From assembly GCA_964591455.1 (NCBI GenBank), contig CAZQDZ010000001.1:142560-206559 (forward strand): 64,000 nucleotides of DNA. The letters are read 5' to 3'. Below, piece after piece: positions 24,592-34,259 of the stretch. Origin of the DNA: RFSX01 sp964591455 (GTDB taxonomy: Bacteria > Bacteroidota > Bacteroidia > Chitinophagales > Saprospiraceae). Position 1 is the stretch's first letter. Each line of letters begins with the position of its first letter. The position numbers and the translations under genes are program-made. The notes beneath the pieces were generated by a model, which was not told where the DNA came from, did no database searches, and saw only the letters and a list, made by a program, of their open reading frames with translations.

Positions 24592-25737
24592 TTATTCTTC
24601 TTTACTCCATGCTTCTTTCATCTTATGGAAAATAGCCGTATTCTCATAAATACCAGAGAATAAATCAGCTTTGGGTCCAGAGGCAAAAACAGGAATAAAA
24701 TCACCTGAATGTTTTTCTGTAGTAAATGCCGTTTTCAATGTGTCCATAGTGCTGCCAGGTTGTATCGTATATCCTCCAGTTTCATGATCAGCAGTTACGA
24801 TAACTAACGTTTCTTCATCTGCCTTTGCCCATGCAAGGACTCTACCTATTACCTGATTAAATTCTTTAAATTCATCTATAATCCAATCAGAGTTATTCGC
24901 ATGGCCACCCCAATCTATTTGCGCACTTTCTACCATCAGAAAAAATCCATTGTCTCCAGATTTTTGCTTAAGGTAATTGAGGCTAGCCAAAGTAACAGGC
25001 TCCAGATAATCTCTTCCTTGTTCTACGGAAAGCGGCTCCCCATCTGCTGTGAAGTAACCAAAATTTTTGGATTCTTGCATGGTTAGTCTCGCATCAGAAA
25101 ATTCAGTCAATTGGTCAAGAATAGTATAGCCTTTTGTCTTTAATTCTTCAATCAGATTTCTGTCATCTTTCTCTCTTCTATCAAAGTACTTCTTTCCACC
25201 TCCAGCAAATAAGTCTAATTCTGTATCAAGAAAATTTTCAGCAATGTCTTCATAATTTTTCCTGTAAGGATTATGTGCAATAAAACTAGCTGGCGTCGCA
25301 TGGGTGATAGAAGAGGTAGTCACAAGGCCAGTACTCAGTCCTTTTTTTTCCGCATATTCCAATATGGTTTCAGCCTTTCTGTCATCTTTATCTACACCTA
25401 TAGCGAGATTATGAGTCTTCACCCCACAGGCAAATGCCGTAGCAGCTGCAGCAGAATCAGTGATGACATTATCTGCAGCATATGGCTTATGTAAACCAAC
25501 AACCTCAAATTTTTCTAGATTACTTGTGTTATTATTCATATAAGTCCCTGCGGTGATTTGCCCTATTCCCATACCGTCACCGATCATGAGAATAATATTT
25601 TTGGGCTTAATCTCTTCTGCGATAATAGTGCCTAGCACTTCTCTTTCGAAGACAGGGGCCGATGTAGTGGGTTTCTTGGTTTTACAACCCCAAATAAGAA
25701 CAACGGATAATAGTGTAATAAATATGCGATTCCTCAT
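24592..25737 (-). CDS. Alkaline phosphatase (PhoA family) lipoprotein
   Basis: This is a 381-residue metal-dependent phosphomonoesterase of the PhoA family, with a lipobox (L-I-W-G-C, Cys18). The metal motif MIGDGMGIGQITAG (about 51-64) is present, as are the nucleophile Ser95 in ITDSAAAATAFACG, a Q-I-D-W-G-G-H-A-N segment and V-T-A-D-H-E-T-G-G near the end. It probably releases phosphate from organic phosphates outside the cytoplasm. It is 12 bp after dprA, in an operon with a glycosyltransferase-like membrane protein. A gene symbol is withheld because the family has several members per genome. Confidence 0.92.
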   Translation of the reverse strand: MRNRIFITLLSVVLIWGCKTKKPTTSAPVFEREVLGTIIAEEIKPKNIILMIGDGMGIGQITAGTYMNNNTSNLEKFEVVGLHKPYAADNVITDSAAAATAFACGVKTHNLAIGVDKDDRKAETILEYAEKKGLSTGLVTTSSITHATPASFIAHNPYRKNYEDIAENFLDTELDLFAGGGKKYFDRREKDDRNLIEELKTKGYTILDQLTEFSDARLTMQESKNFGYFTADGEPLSVEQGRDYLEPVTLASLNYLKQKSGDNGFFLMVESAQIDWGGHANNSDWIIDEFKEFNQVIGRVLAWAKADEETLVIVTADHETGGYTIQPGSTMDTLKTAFTTEKHSGDFIPVFASGPKADLFSGIYENTAIFHKMKEAWSKEE

Positions 25738-25749
25738 GTTTCGAAAATT

Positions 25750-26847
25750 TCAATAGCTCAAGATATATTTTTTTCCAGGGAGTGATTTTATAATGCCTTT
25801 AAATTCAAGATTTAACAGGACGGTGGTAAGCTGACCCAGCGGCATCTTAGTCTTATAATGCAAACTATCAAGCCCTATCTCAGGCTGTTTTTTGAGTGCA
25901 TTAACAATAGATTCTTCCGCAGGAAGTAGGTCTATCATTAGGGATAGTTGTTTTGGTTTCTCGGCTTTGTCCCACCTCATGATATAAGCGATATCATCTG
26001 CTGAACTGAGTAAATGGGCCTTATGCGTTTTGATAAGATGATTACATCCCGCCGAAAAATCATCTGTCAATCTTCCAGGGATAGTAAATACATCCTTATT
26101 ATAATTATTAGCATACTCTGCTGTGATAATAGAGCCACCCTTGATGGCAGATTCTATGACAACAATTACATCTGCCATTCCCGCTATAATTCGATTGCGC
26201 TGTGGGAAATTTTCCCTGTTAGGTTTGGTGTCAAACGAAAATTCCGAAATGACACCTCCATTTTCTAACATGCGACGAGCCAGATCATGGTTCTCGGCAG
26301 GATATATAGATCGTAGTCCATTGCCTAAGACGCCAATGGTTGGCATGCCTGATTCTACTGCCTTTCTATGAGCTATTGTATCTACGCCATGTGCTAGGCC
26401 ACTGATTATAGTGCAATTAAATGACCGTAATTGTTCTATCAGCTTTTCACATTGCAGTGTGCCATAGGTGGTGACATTTCTAGTCCCTACTATGGCTACT
26501 TGACGATGAGTATTAAGTTCTACATTTCCCTTGATATATAAGACAAGTGGCGCATCTGGATGATGATTGAGGTTTTTTGGATAGCTTTCATCTAGGAACG
26601 AAATTATTTGAATGTCTTTTCCTTCAATTTTTTTTAATTCTTCTTCTGCAAGATTGAGTGCATCGGACTTCAAAACAGCATCTGCAATTTTATCTCCTAT
26701 GCCAGGTATGCTTAAAAGTTTTCGTTTCCGAGCTTGGAAAACTTCTTGAATGCCTCCACAGTAAGAAATCAAATCTCTGGCTTTAATAGCACCTACGCTA
26801 GGCAGATATCTTATAGCTAACTTGTATACTGCAAGATTATCATTCAT
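25750..26847 (-). CDS. dprA: DNA-processing protein DprA (Smf)
   Basis: This 365-residue protein has an N-terminal helix-hairpin-helix region (SIPGIGDKIADAV), a Rossmann-like DprA core (VAIVGTRNVTTYGTLQCEKLI, IISGLAHGVDTIAHRKAVE, and the R-N-R-I-I-A-G-M-A-D segment) and a C-terminal winged-helix domain (about 300-365). DprA loads RecA on incoming single-stranded DNA during natural transformation. It matches its role as a partner of the ComEC and ComEA-like genes at 47556-50557. Its start overlaps the upstream membrane-protein gene by one base (TAATG). Confidence 0.95.
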   Translation of the reverse strand: MNDNLAVYKLAIRYLPSVGAIKARDLISYCGGIQEVFQARKRKLLSIPGIGDKIADAVLKSDALNLAEEELKKIEGKDIQIISFLDESYPKNLNHHPDAPLVLYIKGNVELNTHRQVAIVGTRNVTTYGTLQCEKLIEQLRSFNCTIISGLAHGVDTIAHRKAVESGMPTIGVLGNGLRSIYPAENHDLARRMLENGGVISEFSFDTKPNRENFPQRNRIIAGMADVIVVIESAIKGGSIITAEYANNYNKDVFTIPGRLTDDFSAGCNHLIKTHKAHLLSSADDIAYIMRWDKAEKPKQLSLMIDLLPAEESIVNALKKQPEIGLDSLHYKTKMPLGQLTTVLLNLEFKGIIKSLPGKKYILSY

Positions 26848-28682
26848 TACTTGAATTTGTTGGCGTACTCTAGATTGCCCTGTCCTAGATAGGCCTTCCT
26901 AAGGCCTCTTCTTATTTCTGGATCATTAGGGTCCAGCTTGTAGGCCATTGAAAGATATTGTATAGCCCATTTGTACTCTTGGCGTTGGTCTATCATATTG
27001 GTGACACATACATCCTTGTAGAATGCCATCAATTTATTTCGATCCTCCCGTGCATTGATGTATTTGAGAAATTCTTGGAGAAAACTAATCTGAGGTTTGT
27101 TAATCATGGCAGGCTTGAATTCTCGGAGTAAAGCATCTAGATCTTTATCTATTTTATATATTTCAGCAGCCACACCAACCTGCATCAGATAGCCATTATA
27201 ATAGGAGGAATGTATTTCTGTTGCTCTTCTAGCGTGGGGTAAGGCTCTATCTAGCAGTTCTTTTTGATGTTGCTTATCAGTAGTTCTTTGGTATTCATTA
27301 AATAGAGCCGTTGCCATAAAGCTGTTCGCACGAGCACTGTTTTTGGACACTTTTATAGCAGACTTGTTTAGAGACAGTTCATTCTTCCATGCAGGCACAC
27401 GGGTAAGCGTTTTTAAACAGTAAAGTCCTAACAGAGTTACAGTACATCCTGTAATAAGCAAGGATTTTTTATCAGGTATTCTAGAGGATAGCCAGTGGAT
27501 ACCTTTGGCAAGAATTACACAAATACCTAGTGAGGCTGCAAAAACGAATCTTTCATTCATGAATGTGCCTATGCTGAATACTATATTGGAGACAATAGAT
27601 AAGGCAGCAATGTAAAAGAAGAGACTGAAAGCAATTTTAGGATGTTTCTTTCTCCATATAAATATCAGTGCCACAATGGCTAAATAAATTAGAATAGAAA
27701 CCCACACTTGCCAATTCCCAAAATCCATAATCGGGATATGGTAAGGATAATAATCATGAGTAAGTGGATGAGGAAAGATGCATAACTTTAGATACAATAG
27801 TAACGTCAGCATTATAGTAGCATACCTTTGAATGGTATTCATTCCCACGAAGGAATTATTCATCAGGTCATTAGATGGTTCATCTCCAAGTAAATACCCA
27901 ATGACCTGATATCGCCAGAGAAGATATACAGCAGACATCACTAATAAGAGAGTGAATATTATAGCTAACTGTTTTCTAGACTGCTTTCTAAAGAGGAAGA
28001 CTCCCGCAGGAATGATAGCCAAGAAAGTAATTGTATTTTCTTTAGCCAGAAGACCTAACAAAAATAGTATTGGTATGGCAATCAGATTGGTTACTTTAGC
28101 TTTGTCCACATATTTCAGTGCAGTCAGAAATGTCCACATGCTAAATAGCATGGATAGGATTTCGTCTCGTCCTTTGACATTGGCTACCGCTTCTATATGG
28201 ATAGGGTGGCATAGGTAGATCAAACTGGATAATAAAGCGATGCTATAGATTAATTTATTGCTTTTTGTTTTTTCTTTGAATAACCTGCGCAAGGTGAGAA
28301 AGCAAAGAAAAGCGGTGAGGCTGTATAACAATACATTTAGAGCATGACTAATGGCAGATGAGCTACCCAAAAATTCGTGTTCGAGTGCAAAGGTAATTAA
28401 TGAAAGTGGTCTAAATCGTGCACCTTGGACAAGATCTTTTTGCTCTCCAAAGTATCCATAGAAACTATCAGTCGTCAAGATATCCCCTATTCCATTGATT
28501 CCTTTTTTTACATAGTTATTGTCAGTAATAACAATAGCGTCGTCTAGCACATAGTCAAAACTTATAGAACTGCCGTACAGGATAAACCCGATTACAATAT
28601 AGGCAAGCAAGATAAGGGTGCTTTCTTTCTTGTCGAGGGATAAATATTTAGAGTGCTTCTTACTGGTCGACTTTTTGGTCAT
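26847..28682 (-). CDS. GT39-like membrane glycosyltransferase with C-terminal TPR-like region
   Basis: This 611-residue protein has about a dozen hydrophobic segments up to residue ~425. The N-terminal luminal loop has FDYVLDDAIVITDNNYVKKG and RFRPLSLITFALEHEF, which match the membrane glycosyltransferase family with D-D-A/E catalytic loops (GT39/DUF1736-type). A soluble helical region with TPR-like spacing follows to the end, including ANSFMATALFNEY and YLSMAYKLDPNDPEIRRGL. It may transfer sugars from lipid carriers to exported proteins or lipids. Co-expression with dprA (one-base overlap) looks like chance operon packing. The donor is unknown. Confidence 0.8.
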   Translation of the reverse strand: MTKKSTSKKHSKYLSLDKKESTLILLAYIVIGFILYGSSISFDYVLDDAIVITDNNYVKKGINGIGDILTTDSFYGYFGEQKDLVQGARFRPLSLITFALEHEFLGSSSAISHALNVLLYSLTAFLCFLTLRRLFKEKTKSNKLIYSIALLSSLIYLCHPIHIEAVANVKGRDEILSMLFSMWTFLTALKYVDKAKVTNLIAIPILFLLGLLAKENTITFLAIIPAGVFLFRKQSRKQLAIIFTLLLVMSAVYLLWRYQVIGYLLGDEPSNDLMNNSFVGMNTIQRYATIMLTLLLYLKLCIFPHPLTHDYYPYHIPIMDFGNWQVWVSILIYLAIVALIFIWRKKHPKIAFSLFFYIAALSIVSNIVFSIGTFMNERFVFAASLGICVILAKGIHWLSSRIPDKKSLLITGCTVTLLGLYCLKTLTRVPAWKNELSLNKSAIKVSKNSARANSFMATALFNEYQRTTDKQHQKELLDRALPHARRATEIHSSYYNGYLMQVGVAAEIYKIDKDLDALLREFKPAMINKPQISFLQEFLKYINAREDRNKLMAFYKDVCVTNMIDQRQEYKWAIQYLSMAYKLDPNDPEIRRGLRKAYLGQGNLEYANKFK

Positions 28683-28781
28683 TGACTGTCTTTTTGGAGA
28701 TCAGACCTTTAAAATATTCCTTTTTATTTATTTCGTAAAGTTTGTTTGGTTGATTTAAAATCTGTTATTTCAATCTATCTT

Positions 28782-29519
28782 ATGAAGAAAAGTTATCATA
28801 TGATATTGCCAGATAGAGGAAGGATTGTTGGAATTATAGTCTTTTTCGCAGTCTTGTTTGGATCTGGTATATGTTCTGGACAGTTAAACCTGAAGGTTGG
28901 CTATACCTTAGGCTTTTATTCTCCAGAAGTCAGTAATGGTATTTTGGAAGAATTCGACAATCTGTCGAGTTTATCTTTCGATCAGTATAATCCAAGCAGG
29001 CCTATTAATTTGACCTTTGGCATCAATCTCGGCTTGAGATATAAGTTTAGTTCTTCTTCCGTAGAATTACATTGGGAGAGTCTTGCACGGAGTACCAGTT
29101 CTGTAGGCATCAGTCGACCTAATCCAGCAAGCTTGTCAGCTGTATCTATGGAGTTTAACTATAGATTCAACATGCTAATGCTGTCCTATGAATCCAATTT
29201 TGGCATCTTTGGAGTGGGTAGTACTATAGGATATAATATAGTATCTATAGAGCAAACAGTACAGAACTCACAGGTAGATTCCAACCTTCTATTCAATGCA
29301 CCAAATGGTAGAGATCAATATTTTATTAGATTTAATATAGCATTAAACTTTACTGGCAACGCTAATGTATCATTCGCCATAAAGCCCTATATCCATATAC
29401 CACTCAGTGACATCGACTTATTGTCTAAGGCTCAGATTTTAGGTGTACAATCCGATGAAACCAGAGAGTCTTTTCCAGCTTGGGGTCTGTCTTTTTCCTT
29501 TTATAACGGCAGGCAATAA
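28782..29519 (+). CDS. Hypothetical outer-membrane beta-barrel protein
   Basis: This 245-residue protein has a signal-like hydrophobic stretch (about 15-30) followed by strands that alternate polar and apolar residues. An N-L-K-V-G-Y-T-L-G-F-Y start, aromatic belts such as NFGIFGVGSTIGYNIVSIE, and a final Phe/Trp-rich strand (SFPAWGLSFSFYNGR) are typical of small OmpW- or OmpA-barrel-like proteins. The last strand lacks a clear C-terminal Phe. I chose the ATG at 28782; an in-frame TTG at 28746 would only lengthen the signal region. It converges with sucA, 4 bp apart. The function is unknown. Confidence 0.65.
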   Translation: MKKSYHMILPDRGRIVGIIVFFAVLFGSGICSGQLNLKVGYTLGFYSPEVSNGILEEFDNLSSLSFDQYNPSRPINLTFGINLGLRYKFSSSSVELHWESLARSTSSVGISRPNPASLSAVSMEFNYRFNMLMLSYESNFGIFGVGSTIGYNIVSIEQTVQNSQVDSNLLFNAPNGRDQYFIRFNIALNFTGNANVSFAIKPYIHIPLSDIDLLSKAQILGVQSDETRESFPAWGLSFSFYNGRQ

Positions 29520-29523
29520 TTGC

Positions 29524-32289
29524 TTAACCACCTAAAGCACGCCTGATTAATTCCTCTTGTTGCTTTTCATGAACTTTCTTGAATCCCGTAGCAGGACTAG
29601 CAGATGAAGAACGAGATATCAAGTCTATATCCACTCTTCTCCAATATCTCATCAAGTAATCCCATGAACCCATGTTGGCGGACTCTTCTTGGACCCAGTA
29701 TTTAGATGCACTCTTGTATTTATCAAAAATGGCATTCACTTGGTCTTCAGGGAAGGGATATAATTGCTCTAATCTTACTATAGCAATATCCTTCTTATTC
29801 TGTTTATCTCTAGCCTGGAGTAGGTCATAGTATACTTTTCCAGAACAGAGTAGTAGTCGTTTTACATCTTTAGCTTTGACAACTTTGTCATCTATGACTT
29901 CTTGGAATTTTGTGCCTGTTGCAAATTCAGAGAATTTAGAAACAGCTAATGGATGTCTTAAGATAGACTTTGGAGACATGATAATCAGCGGCTTCCTTAT
30001 ACTTCTGGCTAATTGCCTTCTCAGTGCATGGAATATATTAGCAGAGGTGGTGATATTAGCGATTGTAAAATTCGCCTCAGCTGTCATTTGAAGAAATCGC
30101 TCTAATCTAGCACTCGAGTGTTCTGGCCCTTGTCCTTCCATTCCATGAGGTAATAACATCACAAGCCCACTGCTTCTGAGCCACTTGCTCTCACCCGCAG
30201 AGATAAACTGATCTACTATGGTCTGAGCACCATTGTAGAAATCTCCGAACTGAGCCTCCCAGAGTACTAGCGTATGCGGGTTGTCAAGGGAGTAACCATA
30301 TTCAAATCCAAGTACAGCAAATTCAGACAAGAAGCTATTGAAGATTCTGAATTTTCCTTGCCCCTTTTTAAGCCCATCTAATCTGTTGTATTCCTTTTCA
30401 TTCTCTACATCATTGAATATGGCATGTCTATGTGAGAAAGTGCCACGCTTGACGTCCTGGCCACTCATTCTGACATCCTTTCCTTCAAGTAATATGCTGC
30501 CATAGGCCATCAATTCACCTAATGCCCAATCACATTTCTCAGCATCTATTAACTTATTAGTGTTCTTCAGCAATCTGTTTACTTTGGATAACAGATTGAT
30601 GCCATTAGGGGCTTTGGAGAGGTGACCCATAATCGCTTTGATTTGCTTCATGGGGATACCAGTTTCTGGTGAGGTTAGCATCTTAGTCTCGTCGAAAGTT
30701 AGTTCGAACTCTTCCCATTCCTTCTCTTGCTTCTGCGGTTTGTATTCGAGGGGTTTTTCTTTTACATCATTTAACTTGGCTTGCAGATGATCCCAAAACT
30801 GTTTCTCTAATTGCTCCGCAAGGGCAGCATCCACATCTCCTCTTCCCATTAGCTTCTGTACATAGATTTCTCTAGGGTTTGGATGATTATTGATAATCTC
30901 GTACATCTTTGGCTGCGTGAATTTCGGATCATCTCCTTCATTGTGACCATGCTTTCTATAGCAGACTAAGTCTATGAATACATCATTGTTAAACTTCTGT
31001 CTATACTGGGTCGCTAACTTTACAGCAAATATGACTGCTTCAGGGTCATCTCCATTGACATGAAAAACTGGCGCCTGTACGATACCGGCAGCTGCTGTAC
31101 AATACGTAGAAGACCGTGCATCATCGAAGTCTGTCGTAAATCCAATTTGATTATTGATGACAAGATGGATAGTTCCTCCTGTGTAATAGCCTTCGAGTTG
31201 GCTCATCTGAACTGTCTCATACACCACTCCCTGACCGGCCACTGCAGAGTCACCATGTATTAAGATAGGCAGGATCTTATCATAATCACTGTTAAAATGT
31301 ATGTCAGCTTTCGCTCTTGCAAAGCCCTCGACTACGGGGTTTACAGCCTCCAGATGAGAAGGATTTGGGGCCAATTTAAGACTCACTTTCTTCTTGCCTC
31401 CAGCCTCTACTATGGACGAGAATCCTAAGTGATACTTTACATCTCCATCACCAAAGCTTTGGTCTGGGATAGAAAAGCCTTCAAATTCATTAAATATCTC
31501 TGCATAAGTTTTGCCCATAATATTGGCTAATACATTGAGTCTACCTCTATGTGCCATGCCAATTATAACTTCCTCTACATTTTCTTCGGCACCTGTATTA
31601 ATAATACAGTCCAAAGCCGCAATAGTAGATTCACCGCCCTCTAGAGAGAACCTTTTTTGGCCGATGTATTTCGTGTGTAAAAATTTCTCGAATATGACAG
31701 CACCATTCAACTTCTCCAAAATCCTTTTTTTAACATCCAAAGACAACCCATACCCATCATCTAGGTTCCTACCTTCTATTTTTTCTCTTAGCCAAACTCT
31801 TTTCTCTCTATTCTCAATATGCGCATACTCAAAACCGATATTTCCCGCATATACTTTATGGCATTTATCTATAATCTGCTGAAGTGTCGCATTTTTTAAT
31901 CCTATCTCCTCACTGGCCACAAAGGTGGTTTTCAAATCTGCATCTGAAAGACCATAGTCTGGTAATGAAAGATGCGGCTTCCTATCTCTTCTGGTACGTA
32001 TTGGGTTCGTAGTAGATAAAAGGTGTCCACGTCTTCTGAATCCACTTATAATAGAATATGCTGCAAACTCCTTGTTGGAGGAAAACAAAGGGTTAGTGAT
32101 AGCAGACGACGTGCCTACAGCGCCCGAGCTAATACCATTCCCATTAGATGGCGCTAGATTACCAAACTCAAATCCCTCGAAAAATACCCTCCAGCCATCT
32201 TCTACTGACTCTGGACTATTGACATATTTAGCATACATGTCCTCTATAAAGCTTGGATGGGCATTGAATACGTAGGAGTAATCTTTCAT
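29524..32289 (-). CDS. sucA: 2-oxoglutarate dehydrogenase E1 component (thiamine-dependent)
   Basis: This 921-residue E1 subunit decarboxylates 2-oxoglutarate in the TCA cycle with thiamine diphosphate. Motifs are VIIGMAHRGRLNVLANI (about 240), HLGFSSIVEAGGKKK, the TPP region HVNGDDPEAVIFAVKLA and a later FRIFNSFLSEFAVLGFEYGY. The N-terminal peptide (YSVFNAHPSF-like start, with EDGWRVFFEGFEFG) is the E2-binding segment. All catalytic parts are present and the length is usual. The E2 gene is not within the window, which is common in Bacteroidota. It starts at the ATG at 32287-32289. Confidence 0.96.
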   Translation of the reverse strand: MKDYSYVFNAHPSFIEDMYAKYVNSPESVEDGWRVFFEGFEFGNLAPSNGNGISSGAVGTSSAITNPLFSSNKEFAAYSIISGFRRRGHLLSTTNPIRTRRDRKPHLSLPDYGLSDADLKTTFVASEEIGLKNATLQQIIDKCHKVYAGNIGFEYAHIENREKRVWLREKIEGRNLDDGYGLSLDVKKRILEKLNGAVIFEKFLHTKYIGQKRFSLEGGESTIAALDCIINTGAEENVEEVIIGMAHRGRLNVLANIMGKTYAEIFNEFEGFSIPDQSFGDGDVKYHLGFSSIVEAGGKKKVSLKLAPNPSHLEAVNPVVEGFARAKADIHFNSDYDKILPILIHGDSAVAGQGVVYETVQMSQLEGYYTGGTIHLVINNQIGFTTDFDDARSSTYCTAAAGIVQAPVFHVNGDDPEAVIFAVKLATQYRQKFNNDVFIDLVCYRKHGHNEGDDPKFTQPKMYEIINNHPNPREIYVQKLMGRGDVDAALAEQLEKQFWDHLQAKLNDVKEKPLEYKPQKQEKEWEEFELTFDETKMLTSPETGIPMKQIKAIMGHLSKAPNGINLLSKVNRLLKNTNKLIDAEKCDWALGELMAYGSILLEGKDVRMSGQDVKRGTFSHRHAIFNDVENEKEYNRLDGLKKGQGKFRIFNSFLSEFAVLGFEYGYSLDNPHTLVLWEAQFGDFYNGAQTIVDQFISAGESKWLRSSGLVMLLPHGMEGQGPEHSSARLERFLQMTAEANFTIANITTSANIFHALRRQLARSIRKPLIIMSPKSILRHPLAVSKFSEFATGTKFQEVIDDKVVKAKDVKRLLLCSGKVYYDLLQARDKQNKKDIAIVRLEQLYPFPEDQVNAIFDKYKSASKYWVQEESANMGSWDYLMRYWRRVDIDLISRSSSASPATGFKKVHEKQQEELIRRALGG

Positions 32290-32456
32290 AATCGTATTAT
32301 CTGAATGTTAGATTTGAATAATTATAATGTGAAAATAGGCAATCCGATGAATACAAAGCTGTATTGCAAATAACAAAAATGTAGGTTTTTTGATTAGATA
32401 ATGTGGCATGTAGGGTGGTAAAGGAAAAAATTATACATGGTTATCAAAGAATAGTG

Positions 32457-32464
32457 TACTTTTG
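32457..32464 (+). promoter_or_regulatory. rpsT: Bacteroidota -7 box (TACTTTTG) for rpsT
   Basis: TACTTTTG fits the TAnnTTTG consensus 26 bases before the rpsT start codon. The -33 element is weaker, so only the -7 box is marked. Confidence 0.6.
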
Positions 32465-32490
32465 CACTTCAAAATTTTTAAAGAAATAGC

Positions 32491-32745
32491 ATGGCTCAAC
32501 ACGCTTCATCCAAAAAAAGAATCAGACAAGACGCCAAGAAGAGGCTCTCTAATAGATATTACAAGAAGTCTGCAAGAACTTCAATCATGAAATTGAGAGA
32601 GATGACTGATGCATCTGAAGCACAAAAGTTCCTCCCTAAGGTGGTCAGCATGATAGATAAACTAGCCAAGAATAACAATTGGCATAAAAATAAAGCAGCT
32701 AATGTCAAAAGCAAACTGACAAAGTTTGTTAATGGATTAGCTTAA
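32491..32745 (+). CDS. rpsT: 30S ribosomal protein S20
   Basis: This is an 84-residue, strongly basic protein that binds 16S rRNA early in 30S assembly. The start (MAQHASSKKRIRQDAKKRL) and the helix repeats fit S20. The ATG at 32491 is right, and the TACTTTTG -7 box lies 26 bp ahead. It stands alone and ends with the hairpin terminator at 32773-32809. Confidence 0.97.
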   Translation: MAQHASSKKRIRQDAKKRLSNRYYKKSARTSIMKLREMTDASEAQKFLPKVVSMIDKLAKNNNWHKNKAANVKSKLTKFVNGLA

Positions 32746-32772
32746 TTAAACCCCTCTTATCGGGCAATAGCA

Positions 32773-32809
32773 AAAAAGCCTTGCAACATTGATTGTTGTA
32801 AGGCTTTTT
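32773..32809 (+). terminator. Rho-independent terminator after rpsT
   Basis: The arms AAAAAGCCTTGCAACA (32773-32788) and TGTTGTAAGGCTTTTT (32794-32809) pair with one G-T wobble and a five-base loop, and a T-run follows. The poly-A left arm also allows termination of the converging MCE gene. Confidence 0.9.
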
Positions 32810-32832
32810 ATTTTTATGAATAATTGCAGACT

Positions 32833-33879
32833 CTACTTACCCCCAGCTGGATCATCGGAAGGGAATTCGTAATCAGGTACCTTCCGTCCAAAGACCTTAA
32901 AGTAACGACGAGGATTCAGCCTGATATCCTGAAGCAATAGGTTCATATTTTTTGTTGTGGATGAGAGTTGCGTATATAACTCTTTATCATTGAGCAGCTG
33001 TCCTATACTTCCTTCTCCTTCGTGCATATTCTTTACTAGCTTGTTCAGGTCTTTAACCATGAGATTGGCATCTGTCATAGTTGTTTCTAGGGCCTTAAGA
33101 CTTTTTCCTGCTTGATCTATAGTCATATTAGATTTGGATACCGTCTCAGAGACTGATACTTGACTCAAATCCTTGGTGAGCTTAGCAAAATCATTAAGTA
33201 TACCTGATAGCTTTGCATTACTGTTGACTAGAGCATCAGTCAGGATCGCCATATTGGCCATTGTTTTTTCCATATCATTCGAAGAACGGCTCATCAGATT
33301 CGCAAATTTTGAAGTGCTAGATGCCATATTCTCCATAGTGACAGAGAGATTTCTTATGGTTTTATCCAAAGCCGCATCAGAGTCTTCTCTACCTAATCTT
33401 CCTATTGTGCTTTCTAAACTCGCAGTGACAGAAGCGATATGAGGATCCAATTCTTCTGGAGAAATTATAGAGCCCACAAGACCTACCATCTTGCTGTCTA
33501 AGAATGACTTATTCTCAGCACAATTAGATCCATCACAGTATTTGTCAAAAACCAAGACCAATTCCTTTCCACCTATGGGACCTTCATTACGTACTTCTAC
33601 AACAGTATAATTTGGTAATTGTATTTCTTTCTTTACCTGAAAGCCAATATTGATTCTTCTAATATCAGCTGGGTCTGGGTCTATAGAAATGACACTACCT
33701 ACTTGGTATCCATTAATGAGAACCTTGGTCGCTGTATTAATGGACTTGGCATTGTTTATTGTGGTGAAATAAGTTCTGTCGCCGCTCAGTAGTTTCTGGC
33801 CTCTGATAAAGTTATATCCCCATATAGCCAGAGCTGCTGTTACAATTGCTAGCAATCCAATTTTTATCTCACGTCTCAT
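32833..33879 (-). CDS. MlaD/MCE-family lipid-transport protein
   Basis: This 348-residue protein has an N-terminal membrane anchor (about 5-22), an MCE domain at about 38-120 (NAKSINTATKVLINGYQVGS, then VEVRNEGPIGGKELVLVF) and a long helical tail (about 145-340) with repeats of N-L-x-x-M-x-x-x. MCE proteins form rings or tubes that carry lipids between the inner and outer membranes. The usual ATPase and permease partners (MlaF, MlaE) are not next to it. The small Cys pair in YCDGSNCAEN inside the MCE domain could form a disulfide. A -7-like box lies at 33921-33928. Confidence 0.9.
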   Translation of the reverse strand: MRREIKIGLLAIVTAALAIWGYNFIRGQKLLSGDRTYFTTINNAKSINTATKVLINGYQVGSVISIDPDPADIRRINIGFQVKKEIQLPNYTVVEVRNEGPIGGKELVLVFDKYCDGSNCAENKSFLDSKMVGLVGSIISPEELDPHIASVTASLESTIGRLGREDSDAALDKTIRNLSVTMENMASSTSKFANLMSRSSNDMEKTMANMAILTDALVNSNAKLSGILNDFAKLTKDLSQVSVSETVSKSNMTIDQAGKSLKALETTMTDANLMVKDLNKLVKNMHEGEGSIGQLLNDKELYTQLSSTTKNMNLLLQDIRLNPRRYFKVFGRKVPDYEFPSDDPAGGK

Positions 33880-33920
33880 ATTAAGCTGATTGTTTTTATT
33901 AGCTAATTAAAGCTTGAGTG

Positions 33921-33928
33921 CAAATGTA
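33921..33928 (-). promoter_or_regulatory. Possible -7 box (TACATTTG on the minus strand) for the MCE gene
   Basis: Read on the minus strand this is TACATTTG, matching TAnnTTTG, 42 bases before the MCE start codon. I see no good -33 element at the expected distance, so it is tentative. Confidence 0.4.
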
Positions 33929-34004
33929 GATCATTTCATTAGTCTGCAGCAGACGATCGCTTCAAATAATCGTGGATGCCCTCGTTTATACATTGTGGAA
34001 TGAC

Positions 34005-34157
34005 TTAACTGCTCATCTGATTGTCTGTCCAACTATGTTCTTGGTCTTTTACAACCCTAAAATTTCCATATTCATCCAAATTGGGTTGATAATGTGGAGT
34101 AGCATGAATACTTTGCTGAACAATTGACGTTAAAGACACATGTCTATGCTGAAACAT
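34005..34157 (-). CDS. Possible small protein of 50 residues
   Basis: An ATG at 34157 on the minus strand opens a frame of 50 codons ending in TAA at 34005. The amino-acid composition is protein-like: it has the order polar, Pro-Asn-Leu-Asp-Glu-Tyr-Gly-Asn-Phe-Arg-Val-Val-Lys-Asp, then Trp and a short acidic end. The frame stays open another 12 codons upstream of the ATG, back to a TGA, without a better start. It lies between divergent genes and could belong to the MCE transcript. It has no recognised family. Chance cannot be ruled out for a frame this short. Confidence 0.3.
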   Translation of the reverse strand: MFQHRHVSLTSIVQQSIHATPHYQPNLDEYGNFRVVKDQEHSWTDNQMSS

Positions 34158-34259
34158 AGATTTTAAAAGTGATAAAATTTCAATGAGAAACAGTCATTTC
34201 ATGTTGTAATTATCTGACTTATAGTTATAAATACATTATATTTAATTTTAATATATCTT

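Larger units (their letters stand above)
33880..34259. other. Intergenic stretch between the MCE and LptD-like genes (380 bp)
   Basis: This gap lies between two divergent genes. It holds the possible minus-strand -7 box at 33921-33928 and a 50-codon minus-strand reading frame at 34005-34157. A small imperfect hairpin, CTATG/CATAG, lies near 34143-34158. Its right half (34180-34259) is very AT-rich and probably carries the LptD-like gene's promoter, although no TAnnTTTG box is clear. I see nothing else. Confidence 0.6.
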
